A stretch of DNA of 64,000 bases from Pleomorphomonas diazotrophica (GCF_002844595.1 NZ_PJNW01000002.1:868001-932000), one strand, 5' to 3'. Shown: positions 26,895 to 35,344, counted from the first letter of the stretch. The notes: a model not told the origin generated them from the letters alone. Numbers and translations: made by a program.

Positions 26895-27155
26895 ATGGCT
26901 AAGTTGGCAGTTCTGGGTATCTCCGGTGAGTCCGGATATTGGTTGGTCGATTTCGAGAACGGAACGGTGTCCGCCCTGCCGGATACCGCCAAGGAACCGT
27001 TCGATTTTTCCAAGACGGCTCGTGACAAGGGTGCCAAGCTGGTTGCCGGCGTCGACCTTGCGGTCGCGCTCGACAGCGGCGACGAGGCGTTTGCCGGAAA
27101 CGGCGAAGCCTTCTCCGGTCGCCTCAGTGCCTATTCGGGCCGCCTCAACGGCTGA
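26895..27155 (+). CDS. Putative RiPP precursor peptide with three C-terminal heptad repeats
   Basis: 86-residue peptide I do not recognise by name. A strong GAGGAGA ribosome site precedes the ATG, and YcaO and TfuA genes follow directly. Residues 1-30 (MAKLAVLGISGESGYWLVDF and onward) look like a small beta-rich leader; the middle is charged. The C-terminus, residues 64-84, consists of three tandem seven-residue units with consensus [ES]-A-[FY]-[AS]-G-[NR]-[GL], then Asn-Gly and the stop. Synonymous positions differ among the units, so the repetition is maintained at protein level. There is no Cys in the peptide, which fits backbone modification (thioamide or similar) or Ser-based chemistry rather than Cys-derived thiazole. 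The role as YcaO substrate is inferred from position, size and repeats. Confidence 0.75.
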   Translation: MAKLAVLGISGESGYWLVDFENGTVSALPDTAKEPFDFSKTARDKGAKLVAGVDLAVALDSGDEAFAGNGEAFSGRLSAYSGRLNG

Positions 27156-27176
27156 CTTTCCTTCGGTCCGACGTAA

Positions 27177-28367
27177 GTGACATCCAGTGGACATAACTAC
27201 TCGGACCGCATGTGCAGTCCGGAGGATACTTTGGCACGCGTGGCGCCAGCTCTAGCGGAGCATGGTGTCACGCGCCTCGCCAAGGTAACCGGGCTCGACC
27301 GCATCGGCATTCCCGTGTGGAATGCCATGCGCCCCAATGCCCGAGCCTTGTCCGTCCACCAGGGCAAGGGCATTACCGACGTCGACGCCAAGGCTTCGGC
27401 GGTGATGGAGGCGCTTGAACGGTCTTGTGCCGAGCGGCCCAGACTGCCCCTCCGGACCGCGTCTGCCAGCGAACTTGGCACCGAGGTGTGCGACACCCTC
27501 GATGACCTCGTTGCAATCGGCCATCAGCCCCTGGATCACGGTTGCCGGCTGGACTGGGTCGAAGGACGAGACCTGACCAACGGGAAAGTCATCTGGGTTC
27601 CGTATGAAGCCGTCCTGCTCGACTTCACCCGTCCGTCCCATTTCTGGCAGTCCTCCGATGGGCTCGCCTCCGGTAATACCGAGAGAGAGGCGATCTTCCA
27701 CGGTCTGCTCGAGCGTATCGAGCGCGACGCCGACACTCTCTGGACGCTCGGGCGCATCGAGCAGCAGGCGAAAACATGTGTTTCCGCCGCCGATTTCCGA
27801 GATCCGGTCGTCGATGCGCTGACGGATCGGATTGAGCAGGCCGGCTTCCGGCTTCAGCTCTTCGACATGACCAGCGATCTGGGCGTGCCGACGCTCTCCG
27901 CTCTCCTGTCGCCAGCGGAGACGTCAGCGCGTCGATCGCTCCGCTATATGGACGTGACCATGGGAAGCGGCACCCATCCGGTGGCCTATCGAGCCGCCCT
28001 CAGGGCGATCACAGAAGCTGTCCAGTCGCGTCTGACGCTGATCACCGGGACGCGCGACGACGTCGAGGACGAAGTCTACGACAGCCAGGCATCGGACCTT
28101 CTGCGTCGCAAGTTGGACTTGCGGCCTCGTGCCCAGGTTCCAAAGGATCTTTGCAGCGTCGGCGAAGGCGTCGAGGCAATGCTGGTGCGCGTTCTGGACA
28201 GGCTCAGGCAGTGCCGGATCGGTCGTGTCATCGCTGTCCGGATGAATCCCCACGAGGATCGCTTCGCAGTGGTCAAGGTGATCGTGTCGGGTCTGGAACA
28301 TCCCGAGGGACGGCGGCAACGCCGCTTCGGCGCCCGCGCTCTCTCGCGCCTGCTGGTGTTTCGATGA
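27177..28367 (+). CDS. YcaO-domain RiPP-modifying enzyme
   Basis: 396-residue YcaO protein. YcaO enzymes use ATP to activate peptide backbone amides, giving azolines, thioamides or amidines. The conserved ATP/Mg-binding acidic helices are visible: ASAVMEALERSCAE (about 73-86) and GLASGNTEREAIFHGLLERI with ERDADTLW (about 162-190). The N-terminal block RIGIPVWNAMRPNARALSV is typical of TfuA-associated YcaO proteins. The C-terminus ends in Arg and has no PxPxP tail, unlike azoline-forming members. GTG 27177 is used; ATG 27210 is a shorter alternative. The stop overlaps the tfuA start by ATGA, so the two are translationally coupled. Confidence 0.9.
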   Translation: MTSSGHNYSDRMCSPEDTLARVAPALAEHGVTRLAKVTGLDRIGIPVWNAMRPNARALSVHQGKGITDVDAKASAVMEALERSCAERPRLPLRTASASELGTEVCDTLDDLVAIGHQPLDHGCRLDWVEGRDLTNGKVIWVPYEAVLLDFTRPSHFWQSSDGLASGNTEREAIFHGLLERIERDADTLWTLGRIEQQAKTCVSAADFRDPVVDALTDRIEQAGFRLQLFDMTSDLGVPTLSALLSPAETSARRSLRYMDVTMGSGTHPVAYRAALRAITEAVQSRLTLITGTRDDVEDEVYDSQASDLLRRKLDLRPRAQVPKDLCSVGEGVEAMLVRVLDRLRQCRIGRVIAVRMNPHEDRFAVVKVIVSGLEHPEGRRQRRFGARALSRLLVFR

Positions 28368-29068
28368 AGCTGCTATTTGCGGGTCCTTCACTTCGCGGGG
28401 TCGAAACGCCCCCCGGACTTGGCCTGCGTCCACCAGCGGGGAAGGGCGACATATGCCGAGCGGTGGAGGAGGGCGTCGACGTCATCGGCCTCATCGACGG
28501 GTATTTTGAGACGACCGCAGCGGTCTGGCACAAGGAGATCCTCCATGCCCTGTCGAGCGGAGTGCGCGTGTTTGGCGCAGCAAGTATCGGCGCCTTACGG
28601 GCCGCCGAGTGCGCCGTTTTCGGCATGAAAGGCATTGGCGCAATCTTCGAGGCCTACGCCGCAGGACGGATTGAGGATGACGCCGAAGTGGCGCTTCTGC
28701 ATGCACCGCGCGAGCTTGGCTATGCGCCGTTGTCGGAGCCGCTCGTCAACGTCAGGGCGACGCTCGACCGACTGCTGCGAGACGGCTCCATCGATGGCAA
28801 TCAGTTCCAGAGGCTGACGGAAGCCGCGTCGTCGATCTTCTACAAGGAGCGGACCTGGAGGGCCATTCTGGTCGCCGCGTTGCGGTCGTCCGACGAGCGC
28901 GCTCACATCGGCGGGCTGGTGCGGAGCTTTCGAGTCGATCAGAAGGCGATCGATGCGATGGCTCTGATGAGAGCGGTGGAACTGGCAGATGATGCCCGTT
29001 TGACCGAGGCACCGGGCTGGGAGTTCTCGCATACGTCCTACTTCGGCATGCTTGCTACCCAGGGGTAG
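28364..29068 (+). CDS. TfuA-like protein
   Basis: 234-residue TfuA-family protein. The core TfuA region contains PPAGKGDICRAVEEGVDVIG, IDGYFETTAAVWHKEILHAL, GVRVFGAASIGALRAAEC and the acidic block RIEDDAEVALLHAPRELGYAPLSEP. TfuA proteins were first linked to trifolitoxin production in Rhizobium. They are known elsewhere to partner YcaO in peptide thioamidation, where they are thought to help deliver sulfur or stimulate the enzyme. ATG 28364 overlaps the YcaO stop by 4 nt. In this context it predicts that the product is a thioamidated or otherwise YcaO-TfuA-modified peptide (inference). Confidence 0.9.
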   Translation: MKLLFAGPSLRGVETPPGLGLRPPAGKGDICRAVEEGVDVIGLIDGYFETTAAVWHKEILHALSSGVRVFGAASIGALRAAECAVFGMKGIGAIFEAYAAGRIEDDAEVALLHAPRELGYAPLSEPLVNVRATLDRLLRDGSIDGNQFQRLTEAASSIFYKERTWRAILVAALRSSDERAHIGGLVRSFRVDQKAIDAMALMRAVELADDARLTEAPGWEFSHTSYFGMLATQG

Positions 29069-29160
29069 CCCCGTGTATCTCGTCTGTAACGGCACTGTCA
29101 CGGCCAAGTTGGTTATGTCCCCATGCTGTCGCTGTTTCGCGGGCTATGAAGGGGATAGAG

Positions 29161-29391
29161 ATGCTGGATAGAACCGCCGACAAGGCCATCGTGGCCGATA
29201 CCGAAGAATTTGCTGCCCTTGCGCGCCTGATCATCTACGCGCGGCAGACCTCGAAGACGCTGAACGCCGAGTTCACGTCCTACTGTCTCGATCTCGCGCT
29301 CGCCGCCGTCATCGACGAGATGGAAAAGGCGGGGCTCGACACGTCCATCATGGCTCCCAACGCCGAAGCCGTGATCGGCGAGTTGCACTGA
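29161..29391 (+). CDS. Small helical protein of the YcaO-TfuA locus (unknown function)
   Basis: 76-residue, probably all-helical acidic protein (DTEEFAALARLIIYARQ, then EFTSYCLDLALAAVIDEMEK). ATG 29161 is preferred because AGGGGATAGAG lies just upstream; ATG 29146 would add five residues. It has one cysteine, no signal peptide and no membrane segment. It lies 92 nt after tfuA in the same direction and is followed by a terminator-like hairpin, so it is probably the last gene of the locus. I do not recognise the family. A leader-binding accessory protein, an immunity function and a second peptide substrate are all possible; none is shown. Confidence 0.65.
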   Translation: MLDRTADKAIVADTEEFAALARLIIYARQTSKTLNAEFTSYCLDLALAAVIDEMEKAGLDTSIMAPNAEAVIGELH

Positions 29392-29476
29392 GAAAACCTG
29401 GCGAACTCCTGGCGCCTCGCCCGTTCCCGGGCGTGCGACCAGTGGTTCGCCGCGGAACAGAGACGGTTCGCTTCCG

Positions 29477-29504
29477 GGCGCTGGAAACGAAGGTTTCCGG
29501 CGCC
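29477..29504. terminator. Hairpin between RiPP operon and convergent sugar-transport operon
   Basis: 12-bp stem GGCGCTGGAAAC / GTTTCCGGCGCC with one G-U pair and a GAAG loop, in the 146-nt gap between two convergent genes. Only a weak T-rich tail is present on the plus side (TTCTG). It probably ends transcription from one or both sides. Confidence 0.5.
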
Positions 29505-29537
29505 TTCTGCGTCAATGGAGCCGCAGCGTTGCTCGGG

Positions 29538-30620
29538 TCACGCTTGGCCTGAACTCAGGATGAGCCGCTGACCGCTTTCCGCATCAAAGAGATGTCCTTG
29601 TCCTTCCTCAAAGACGATCGGAAGCCTGTCGCCGACTGAAATCGGCATGCGGCGTCGGATGAGGGCGACCAGCTTCTCGCCAGCGACATCGGCCACCACA
29701 TGCGTCTCGGATCCCGTTGGCTCAACCACGTCCACAAGGGTGTCGAGACCTCCGGTTTCCGTGACCTGAATGTGTTCCGGTCGGATGCCGAACTCCACTG
29801 TCCGTCCAGTGAGTTCGACCGGATAGGCCCCGATGGCGATGACCGACCCGGATGCGACCTTCAGCCCGGCCTGATCGACCTGCAGGGTGCCGCGCAGAAA
29901 GTTCATGGCCGGCGAGCCGATGAAACCGGCAACGAAGCGGTTCACCGGGCGATCGTAGAGTTCGAGAGGCGTGCCGATCTGTTCGACGCGGCCGGCGTTC
30001 AGCACCACGATCTTGTCGGCCATCGTCATGGCCTCGATCTGGTCGTGCGTGACGTAGACGACGGTCGTGCCCAACCGCTGGTGCAGGCTCTTGATCTCGG
30101 CGCGCATGGCAACGCGCAGCTTGGCGTCGAGGTTGCTGAGCGGCTCGTCGAACAGGAATACCTTGGGGTTGCGGACGATGGCCCGACCCATGGCGACGCG
30201 CTGCCGCTGGCCACCCGACAACTGGGCTGGCTTGCGGTCGAGCAGCGGCTCCAGGCCAAGGATGGCGGCTGCGGCATCCACCTTCTGGCGTATCGTCGCC
30301 TTGTCGACCTTGGCCAGTTCCAGCGCGAAGCTCATGTTCTGGGCGACTGTCATCTGCGGGTAGAGCGCGTAGTTCTGGAACACCATGGCGATATCCCGGT
30401 CCTTCGGCTCCAGATGGTTCACCACCTTGTCGTCGATGGCGATCGTGCCGGCGGAGATGTTCTCCAGGCCGGCGATCATGCGCAGGAGCGTCGATTTGCC
30501 GCAGCCCGACGGGCCGACGAGCACGACGAACTCGCCATGACGGATATCGATGTCGACGCCGTGAATGACGGAGACGGCGCCATAAGTCTTGCGAACACTG
30601 CTGATCGTGACGCTGGCCAT
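29538..30620 (-). CDS. Sugar ABC transporter ATP-binding protein (MalK/UgpC family)
   Basis: 360-residue CUT1-type ATPase. Walker A GPSGCGKST, Q-loop VFQNYALYPQMTV, signature LSGGQRQRVAMGRAIV, Walker B VFLFDEPLSNLDAKLR and switch His in YVTHDQIEAMTMAD are intact. A C-terminal TOBE-like region (about 240-355) includes the block FGIRPEHIQV. ATG 30620 gives the normal N-terminus MASVTISSVRKTYGAV. It is the last gene of the SBP-MalF-MalG-hydrolase-MalK operon, 11 nt after the hydrolase. The Mal-type permease pair encoded at 32171-33939 is its partner. Confidence 0.94.
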   Translation of the reverse strand: MASVTISSVRKTYGAVSVIHGVDIDIRHGEFVVLVGPSGCGKSTLLRMIAGLENISAGTIAIDDKVVNHLEPKDRDIAMVFQNYALYPQMTVAQNMSFALELAKVDKATIRQKVDAAAAILGLEPLLDRKPAQLSGGQRQRVAMGRAIVRNPKVFLFDEPLSNLDAKLRVAMRAEIKSLHQRLGTTVVYVTHDQIEAMTMADKIVVLNAGRVEQIGTPLELYDRPVNRFVAGFIGSPAMNFLRGTLQVDQAGLKVASGSVIAIGAYPVELTGRTVEFGIRPEHIQVTETGGLDTLVDVVEPTGSETHVVADVAGEKLVALIRRRMPISVGDRLPIVFEEGQGHLFDAESGQRLILSSGQA

Positions 30621-30631
30621 TGGCTCTCTCC

Positions 30632-32146
30632 TCAACGGCGCCGACGAATGCGGATGGCGAGATGCGGCTTGCCGGGCAGTTCGACGGCGAAGACCGCATC
30701 CGGCCGTCGCGACCGCGTCTGCGCACCGTGCCGGGTCGGGTGGTTGGCCGGCGCATCGACGATCCGGGCCGGGTTGACCGTCATGTTCCAGGTGTCGATC
30801 ACATCCACGTCGTAATCGCCTGGCTCGGTCGGCAAGCCGGGCGCCCAGATGACCGGCTGGTGTTCACCAAGATAGATGTAGACGACATCGCCGTCGCTGG
30901 CGCCGGAGACGCGGCTCCACGGCCAGTTGTCGGAGGGGGCGAGCGGCGTGAGGCCCTTCTTGACGTCCTGTTCGAGGATATCGCGCAAGAAACCGATCCT
31001 CTTCCAGGCTTCGCCATGCAACACGCCGCCCTTGGCCCACCACAGGATGTCTTCGGGGTGCATGAAGGTCTCGCCGTGGCCGGCATAGCCGCCGCGCAGC
31101 AGCGTGATCCAGTAGCGATGGACCAGTTCCTCGGCTGAAATGTTGCCCCATGACAGGAGGATGTTGCCCTCGTATTCCGGCTCGTCGTTGACCACCGGCT
31201 TGCCATAGGCGTCACGCCATTCCTGGGTACGCTTGACGTCCCAGTTCTGGATACAGACGTGGCTAACCCAGGGCTTGCGATGGTCGTAGTTGGCCTTCAC
31301 GTCGCCATTGTGGATCGACTTGAGGTGCCGGTAGGGGTCGTTTTCCTCGATGATCTGGAAATAGCGGTCCCACTGCGCCATCGGCTTGGAGTTGAGCAGG
31401 AAGTCATACTCGTTGGCGAGCGACCACCAGACGTTTCGGAAGGCCGCGAGGCGCGCGGTCAGATAGCCGACGAAGCGATAGTCCTGAGCTGAGGACATGT
31501 CGCAGTAGCCCCAGCGGTCATAGGGGTGGAAAATGATGATGTCCGCCTCGATGCCGAGTTTGCAAAGCGCAGCCACCTGCATCTCGAAATGACGAAAGGC
31601 GACGGGATTGGGGCGGTCGAAATCGAGTTCGCCCTCTTCGTCACGCTCGAAGATGTCGAACAGCGGCTCGTTGACGTTGAATGGGTAGTCCTTGGGGAAG
31701 ACGGCCATGCGCATCTTGTTGAAGCGCGCGCCGGCCAGCGTTTTCAGCGTCTCGGCCTGCAGGTCCAGCGGCTGGTGCGTCCAGGCATAGCTTGTGGTGC
31801 CGAAGGGAAGATAGGGCGTGCCGTCGGCATAGGCGAAATGGAACTGGTTCGCCACATGGACGGGGCCGTGGTTGCCTGCAGTTGGCGGCATGACGCTGAA
31901 GGCGCCCGTCTGCCCATCGAGTTCAGCAACGCTGGAAATGGTCGTGTAGGTCCATTCGCCTTCGTTGTCGGGCATGAAGCGAACCTTGTAGGTGCCGGCT
32001 CCATCGTAGAACCCGGGCACGCGGACGACGCGGCTGTTCTGCTTGAAGAATGCCTCGAAGCTGACGTCGATATATGGGTTGCCGGCATCGGGGCCGATAA
32101 AGCTGGCCTCAAAGAGATCCCACTTGGATACGCTCTGCTTGGACAT
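30632..32146 (-). CDS. DUF5060/DUF5605-type putative glycoside hydrolase (cytoplasmic)
   Basis: 504-residue protein with an N-terminal beta-sandwich of the DUF5060 type (about 1-90: KWDLFEASFIGPDAGNPYID and YKVRFMPDNEGEWTYTT). A TIM-barrel of the apiosidase-like (DUF4038) group follows (about 100-400), then a C-terminal DUF5605-like domain. Candidate catalytic acids are Glu in VWWSLANEYDFLL and Glu in PVVNDEPEYEGN. WGYCDMSSAQDYRFVGYLTA and GGYAGHGETFMHPEDILWWA fit this hydrolase group. There is no signal peptide, so it would cleave an oligosaccharide after import by the surrounding CUT1 transporter. The sugar is unknown; apiose-, rhamnose- or arabinose-containing plant glycosides are possibilities only. 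Confidence 0.82.
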   Translation of the reverse strand: MSKQSVSKWDLFEASFIGPDAGNPYIDVSFEAFFKQNSRVVRVPGFYDGAGTYKVRFMPDNEGEWTYTTISSVAELDGQTGAFSVMPPTAGNHGPVHVANQFHFAYADGTPYLPFGTTSYAWTHQPLDLQAETLKTLAGARFNKMRMAVFPKDYPFNVNEPLFDIFERDEEGELDFDRPNPVAFRHFEMQVAALCKLGIEADIIIFHPYDRWGYCDMSSAQDYRFVGYLTARLAAFRNVWWSLANEYDFLLNSKPMAQWDRYFQIIEENDPYRHLKSIHNGDVKANYDHRKPWVSHVCIQNWDVKRTQEWRDAYGKPVVNDEPEYEGNILLSWGNISAEELVHRYWITLLRGGYAGHGETFMHPEDILWWAKGGVLHGEAWKRIGFLRDILEQDVKKGLTPLAPSDNWPWSRVSGASDGDVVYIYLGEHQPVIWAPGLPTEPGDYDVDVIDTWNMTVNPARIVDAPANHPTRHGAQTRSRRPDAVFAVELPGKPHLAIRIRRRR

Positions 32147-32170
32147 AGTCTTGTTATCCCGGTTGAGGCT

Positions 32171-33043
32171 TCAGCCCTTGACGGCGCCGGACGTCAGGCC
32201 GGACACGAAGTAGCGCTGGAAGATCAGATAGACGATGGTGGCGGGCAGCACGGTCATGACGATCGCCGCATTGAGCTGGCCGTAATCGCGCGAGAACTGC
32301 CCCTGGAAGGCGGAGAGGCCGAGCGGCAGCGTCCACATCTCCCGATCCTGCAAAAGGACGAGCGCCATGGCGAACTCGTTCCAGGTTGCAACGAAGTCGA
32401 GGATGAACAGCGCCGCCAACACCGGCAAGGATACCGGCAGGAACACGCGCCGGAAGGTTACGAAGTGCGAGGCGCCGTCGATGCGGGCCGCCTCACTCAG
32501 CTCATGCGGGATGCCGCGGAAAAAGCCGTAGAGGATGAAGACCTGGTAGGGAATGCCGAAGGCGAGATAGGGCAGGATGACACCAGGATAGGTATCGATC
32601 AGCCCCAGGCCGTTCACCAGCGTGAAGATCGGCGCCAGCATCACCTGGAAGGGGATCATGGTTCCGAACAGGATCAGCACCAAGATCAGCCGGCCGAAAC
32701 GCATGGGTATCTTGGCCAGCGCATAGGCGGCCATGGCCGAAATGAACAGCCCGAGCGGCACCTTGATGGCCGCGATGATGGCCGAGTTGACAAAGGTGAT
32801 GTCGAAGCGACCACGCGCCCAAGCCTTTGCATAATTGACGAATTGCGGGTCGACAGGCGGCGCGAAGGCGCTGGTCGTCGTCACCTGCGCGGTCGACTTC
32901 AAGGAGGTGAAGACGATGAAGACGAACGGGGCGATCCAGATCGCCGCGACGACGACCAAGGATATCCAAAGGCCGATCAGCACCCAGTCGCGCGGTGGCT
33001 TGATGACGGTCTCGTTCGCGAAGGCAGACGGGCTCAACGTCAT
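32171..33043 (-). CDS. Sugar ABC transporter permease (MalG family)
   Basis: 290-residue inner-membrane permease with six predicted helices. The EAA loop is clear (GIPHELSEAARIDGASHFVTF), and the C-terminus RYFVSGLTSGAVKG is the classic end of MalG-type permeases. The MalG-like segment LILFGTMIPFQVMLAPIFTL is present. Its ATG overlaps the stop of the MalF-type gene by ATGA. It pairs with that permease and the MalK-type ATPase. Confidence 0.95.
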   Translation of the reverse strand: MTLSPSAFANETVIKPPRDWVLIGLWISLVVVAAIWIAPFVFIVFTSLKSTAQVTTTSAFAPPVDPQFVNYAKAWARGRFDITFVNSAIIAAIKVPLGLFISAMAAYALAKIPMRFGRLILVLILFGTMIPFQVMLAPIFTLVNGLGLIDTYPGVILPYLAFGIPYQVFILYGFFRGIPHELSEAARIDGASHFVTFRRVFLPVSLPVLAALFILDFVATWNEFAMALVLLQDREMWTLPLGLSAFQGQFSRDYGQLNAAIVMTVLPATIVYLIFQRYFVSGLTSGAVKG

Positions 33044-33939
33044 TGCGCGGCCTCCTCGCGCTTCTGGTTCCAGCGCATGTAGGGGATGACGACGGCGAGC
33101 GTCACGGCGAGCAGGACGACGGAGATGGCACTGCCACGGCCGAAGTCGAAGATCTGCATCGACTGGGTGAAGGCCCAGAGCGCCAGCATCTGCGTCGACT
33201 GGGCGGGACCGCCGCCGGTGAGGCCGTAGACGATGTCGAAGGCCTTGAGCGAGGAGATGATGGCAAGGACGAGCACGATGGTCAGCGTGGTGCGCAGGGC
33301 TGGCAGCGTCACGTAGCGGAACACGCCCCAGCGGCCGGCGCCGTCGATGCGTGCGGCTTCGACAAGCGACTTATTGACCTCCTGCACGCCGGCGAGAAAC
33401 AGGACCATCGAGAAGCCGACCGATTGCCAGACGTGGGCAGCGAAGGCCGAGTAAAGGGCTGCGTCGCGGCTGCCGAGCCAGTCCGGCACATAGGCACCAA
33501 GTCCGAGCAGGGTCATGATCTGGCCGAATAGGCCGAAGAAGGGGTTGTACATCCACCGCCACATCGTGGCGACGGCGATCGGTGCAATGATCACCGGCAA
33601 GTAATAGACGGCACGAAGCGAGTTGCGACCGAAGATCGGTTGGTTGAGGCCGAGTGCCAGCGCGAGCCCGACCATCGGTGGAATGGAAACCGACAGGATG
33701 GTCCAGATGACGGTGTTCTTGAAGGCAACCCAGAACACAGGATCCTTGGTGAAGATATCGACATAGTTGGTAGCGCCGACATACTCCTTCACCGGGTCGA
33801 GGCCATTCCATTTGAAGGCGCTCAGCCAAATGACATCAAGCATCGGGAACACGGCGAAGACGACATAGATGACCAGGGCCGGCCCCAGAAGCAGCCAAGT
33901 CTGGATTCGGATATCTGAGAGAATGGCTCTTTTGGCCAC
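33040..33939 (-). CDS. Sugar ABC transporter permease (MalF family)
   Basis: 299-residue inner-membrane permease with six helices. It has the EAA loop VNKSLVEAARIDGAGRWGVF and the MalF-type first segment TWLLLGPALVIYVVFAVFP. GTG 33939 is chosen because GAGGAGAT lies just upstream and the result matches family starts; the open frame continues 16 codons upstream without family similarity. It lies 83 nt after the binding-protein stop. It forms the pore with the MalG-type partner. Confidence 0.94.
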   Translation of the reverse strand: MAKRAILSDIRIQTWLLLGPALVIYVVFAVFPMLDVIWLSAFKWNGLDPVKEYVGATNYVDIFTKDPVFWVAFKNTVIWTILSVSIPPMVGLALALGLNQPIFGRNSLRAVYYLPVIIAPIAVATMWRWMYNPFFGLFGQIMTLLGLGAYVPDWLGSRDAALYSAFAAHVWQSVGFSMVLFLAGVQEVNKSLVEAARIDGAGRWGVFRYVTLPALRTTLTIVLVLAIISSLKAFDIVYGLTGGGPAQSTQMLALWAFTQSMQIFDFGRGSAISVVLLAVTLAVVIPYMRWNQKREEAAQ

Positions 33940-34022
33940 GGCACATCTCCTCGCCGCGTCGGGGACGAAAAAGAGCGGCCGGCACAAAGCGAGGCCGGCC
34001 GCATCTGTCCTTGGAGAAAGCC

Positions 34023-35267
34023 TCAGCTCTTGTTATCGATGAACGTCTGCATCGCCTTGACGGCGTCAGCAGGCGCCATGTTGCCGCTCACCACCTCGTT
34101 GATGATGCGGAAATACTCCGTCGTCACATCGAGCGGGAAAGCCTGATCACCGTTCAGATAAACCTCTCCGTAGGTGTTGAAGACGTCGAGCCACTTCTTG
34201 TCGAGCGGCCGCATATCTCCGTAGACGACATTCTTGTTTACCGAGGTCGTGCCGAACGAGCCCAGCGCTTCCTGTTGGACCGGCGTCGATGCGAGATAAT
34301 CGAGGAACTTCGCGGCAAGATCCGGATTCTTGCTCTTCGAGCTCACATAATTGTAGTCAGCAAAGCCGTAGAGACGGTTGGTTCCGGTCGGGAAGGGGAA
34401 GAAGTCGACATCTTCGAGCTTGCCGGCCTCGTCCAGCATACCAACCAGCCAATCGCCCTCCAGGACCATCGCGGCGCGATCGGCAACGAAGAGGTTGAAC
34501 GCCTGGGCGTCATCGATGCCCATGAACGGCGACAGGATGTAGTTCTTGCCCCATTTCTCGAGTTCCGTGAAGGAGGCCGCAGCGCAAGCTTCGTCAGACC
34601 ACTTCGCGGTCATTTCCTTCAGCGCGTCGTGCTTTTCCGCGCCGCATTTTGATTCAAGGATGACGTCCATCAGGCGCATGACGTGCCAGTTGACGGTACC
34701 GCCAAAGGTGATTGCCGGGATGCCAGCGGCCTTCAGCTTCTCGGCGCCGGCGACCATCTCGTCATAGTTCGCCGGGAGCGAGGTAATGCCGGCCTTTTCG
34801 AACAATGCCTTGTTGTAATAGATCGCTTCGCCGCGGAAGGTCGACGGCACGCCGTGGCGGCCGCCGGGGTACATGCGGGAGAAAGACAGCGCCGCCGGCA
34901 TCAGTTCGTCGTCCCACTTGTACTCGGCATAGTATTTGTCGAGCGGCAGGCTGAGGCCAGCCTTCACATACTCGCCGCCGAGACCGAGGCCGGCCCACAT
35001 GAAGTAGATATCCGGGCCCTTGTCGGTGCCGGCCGCGACGCGGATGGCAGTCTTGTGGTCGTCGGTGCCGCGGTTGACGATGGTTATCTTGGTGCCGGGG
35101 TTGGCAGCCTCAAAGTCGGACACGAGCTTTGCCCAGATGTCGGCTGAAGCCTGAGAGCTGTAGTTCAACATCCAGAATGTGAGTTCCTCGGCCGAAGACA
35201 GGCAAGTCCCGGCCAGCAGCAGGCCGCCAGCGAGCGCGGCGCGCGAGACAGCAGACGTCAATGTCAT
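34023..35267 (-). CDS. Sugar ABC transporter substrate-binding protein (SBP family 1)
   Basis: 414-residue exported binding protein. Signal peptide about residues 1-26 (ALAGGLLLAGTCLSSAEE). Mature motifs include FEAANPGTKITIVNRGTDDH, IYFMWAGLGLGGEYVKAG, VDFFPFPTG and the distal SKNPDLAAKFLDYLAS, all usual for CUT1 oligosaccharide-binding proteins. GGGAGGAAAAACC precedes the ATG. It heads the operon, divergent from a ROK-family regulator. The ligand is presumably the oligosaccharide cut by the DUF5060-type hydrolase. Confidence 0.94.
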   Translation of the reverse strand: MTLTSAVSRAALAGGLLLAGTCLSSAEELTFWMLNYSSQASADIWAKLVSDFEAANPGTKITIVNRGTDDHKTAIRVAAGTDKGPDIYFMWAGLGLGGEYVKAGLSLPLDKYYAEYKWDDELMPAALSFSRMYPGGRHGVPSTFRGEAIYYNKALFEKAGITSLPANYDEMVAGAEKLKAAGIPAITFGGTVNWHVMRLMDVILESKCGAEKHDALKEMTAKWSDEACAAASFTELEKWGKNYILSPFMGIDDAQAFNLFVADRAAMVLEGDWLVGMLDEAGKLEDVDFFPFPTGTNRLYGFADYNYVSSKSKNPDLAAKFLDYLASTPVQQEALGSFGTTSVNKNVVYGDMRPLDKKWLDVFNTYGEVYLNGDQAFPLDVTTEYFRIINEVVSGNMAPADAVKAMQTFIDNKS

Positions 35268-35344
35268 GGTTTTTCCTCCCAGTCGTTTCTAGCGCGACTG
35301 ATCCGGGAGTATGTCCCGCCTTTACCCTCTGTCAAGGATCATTT

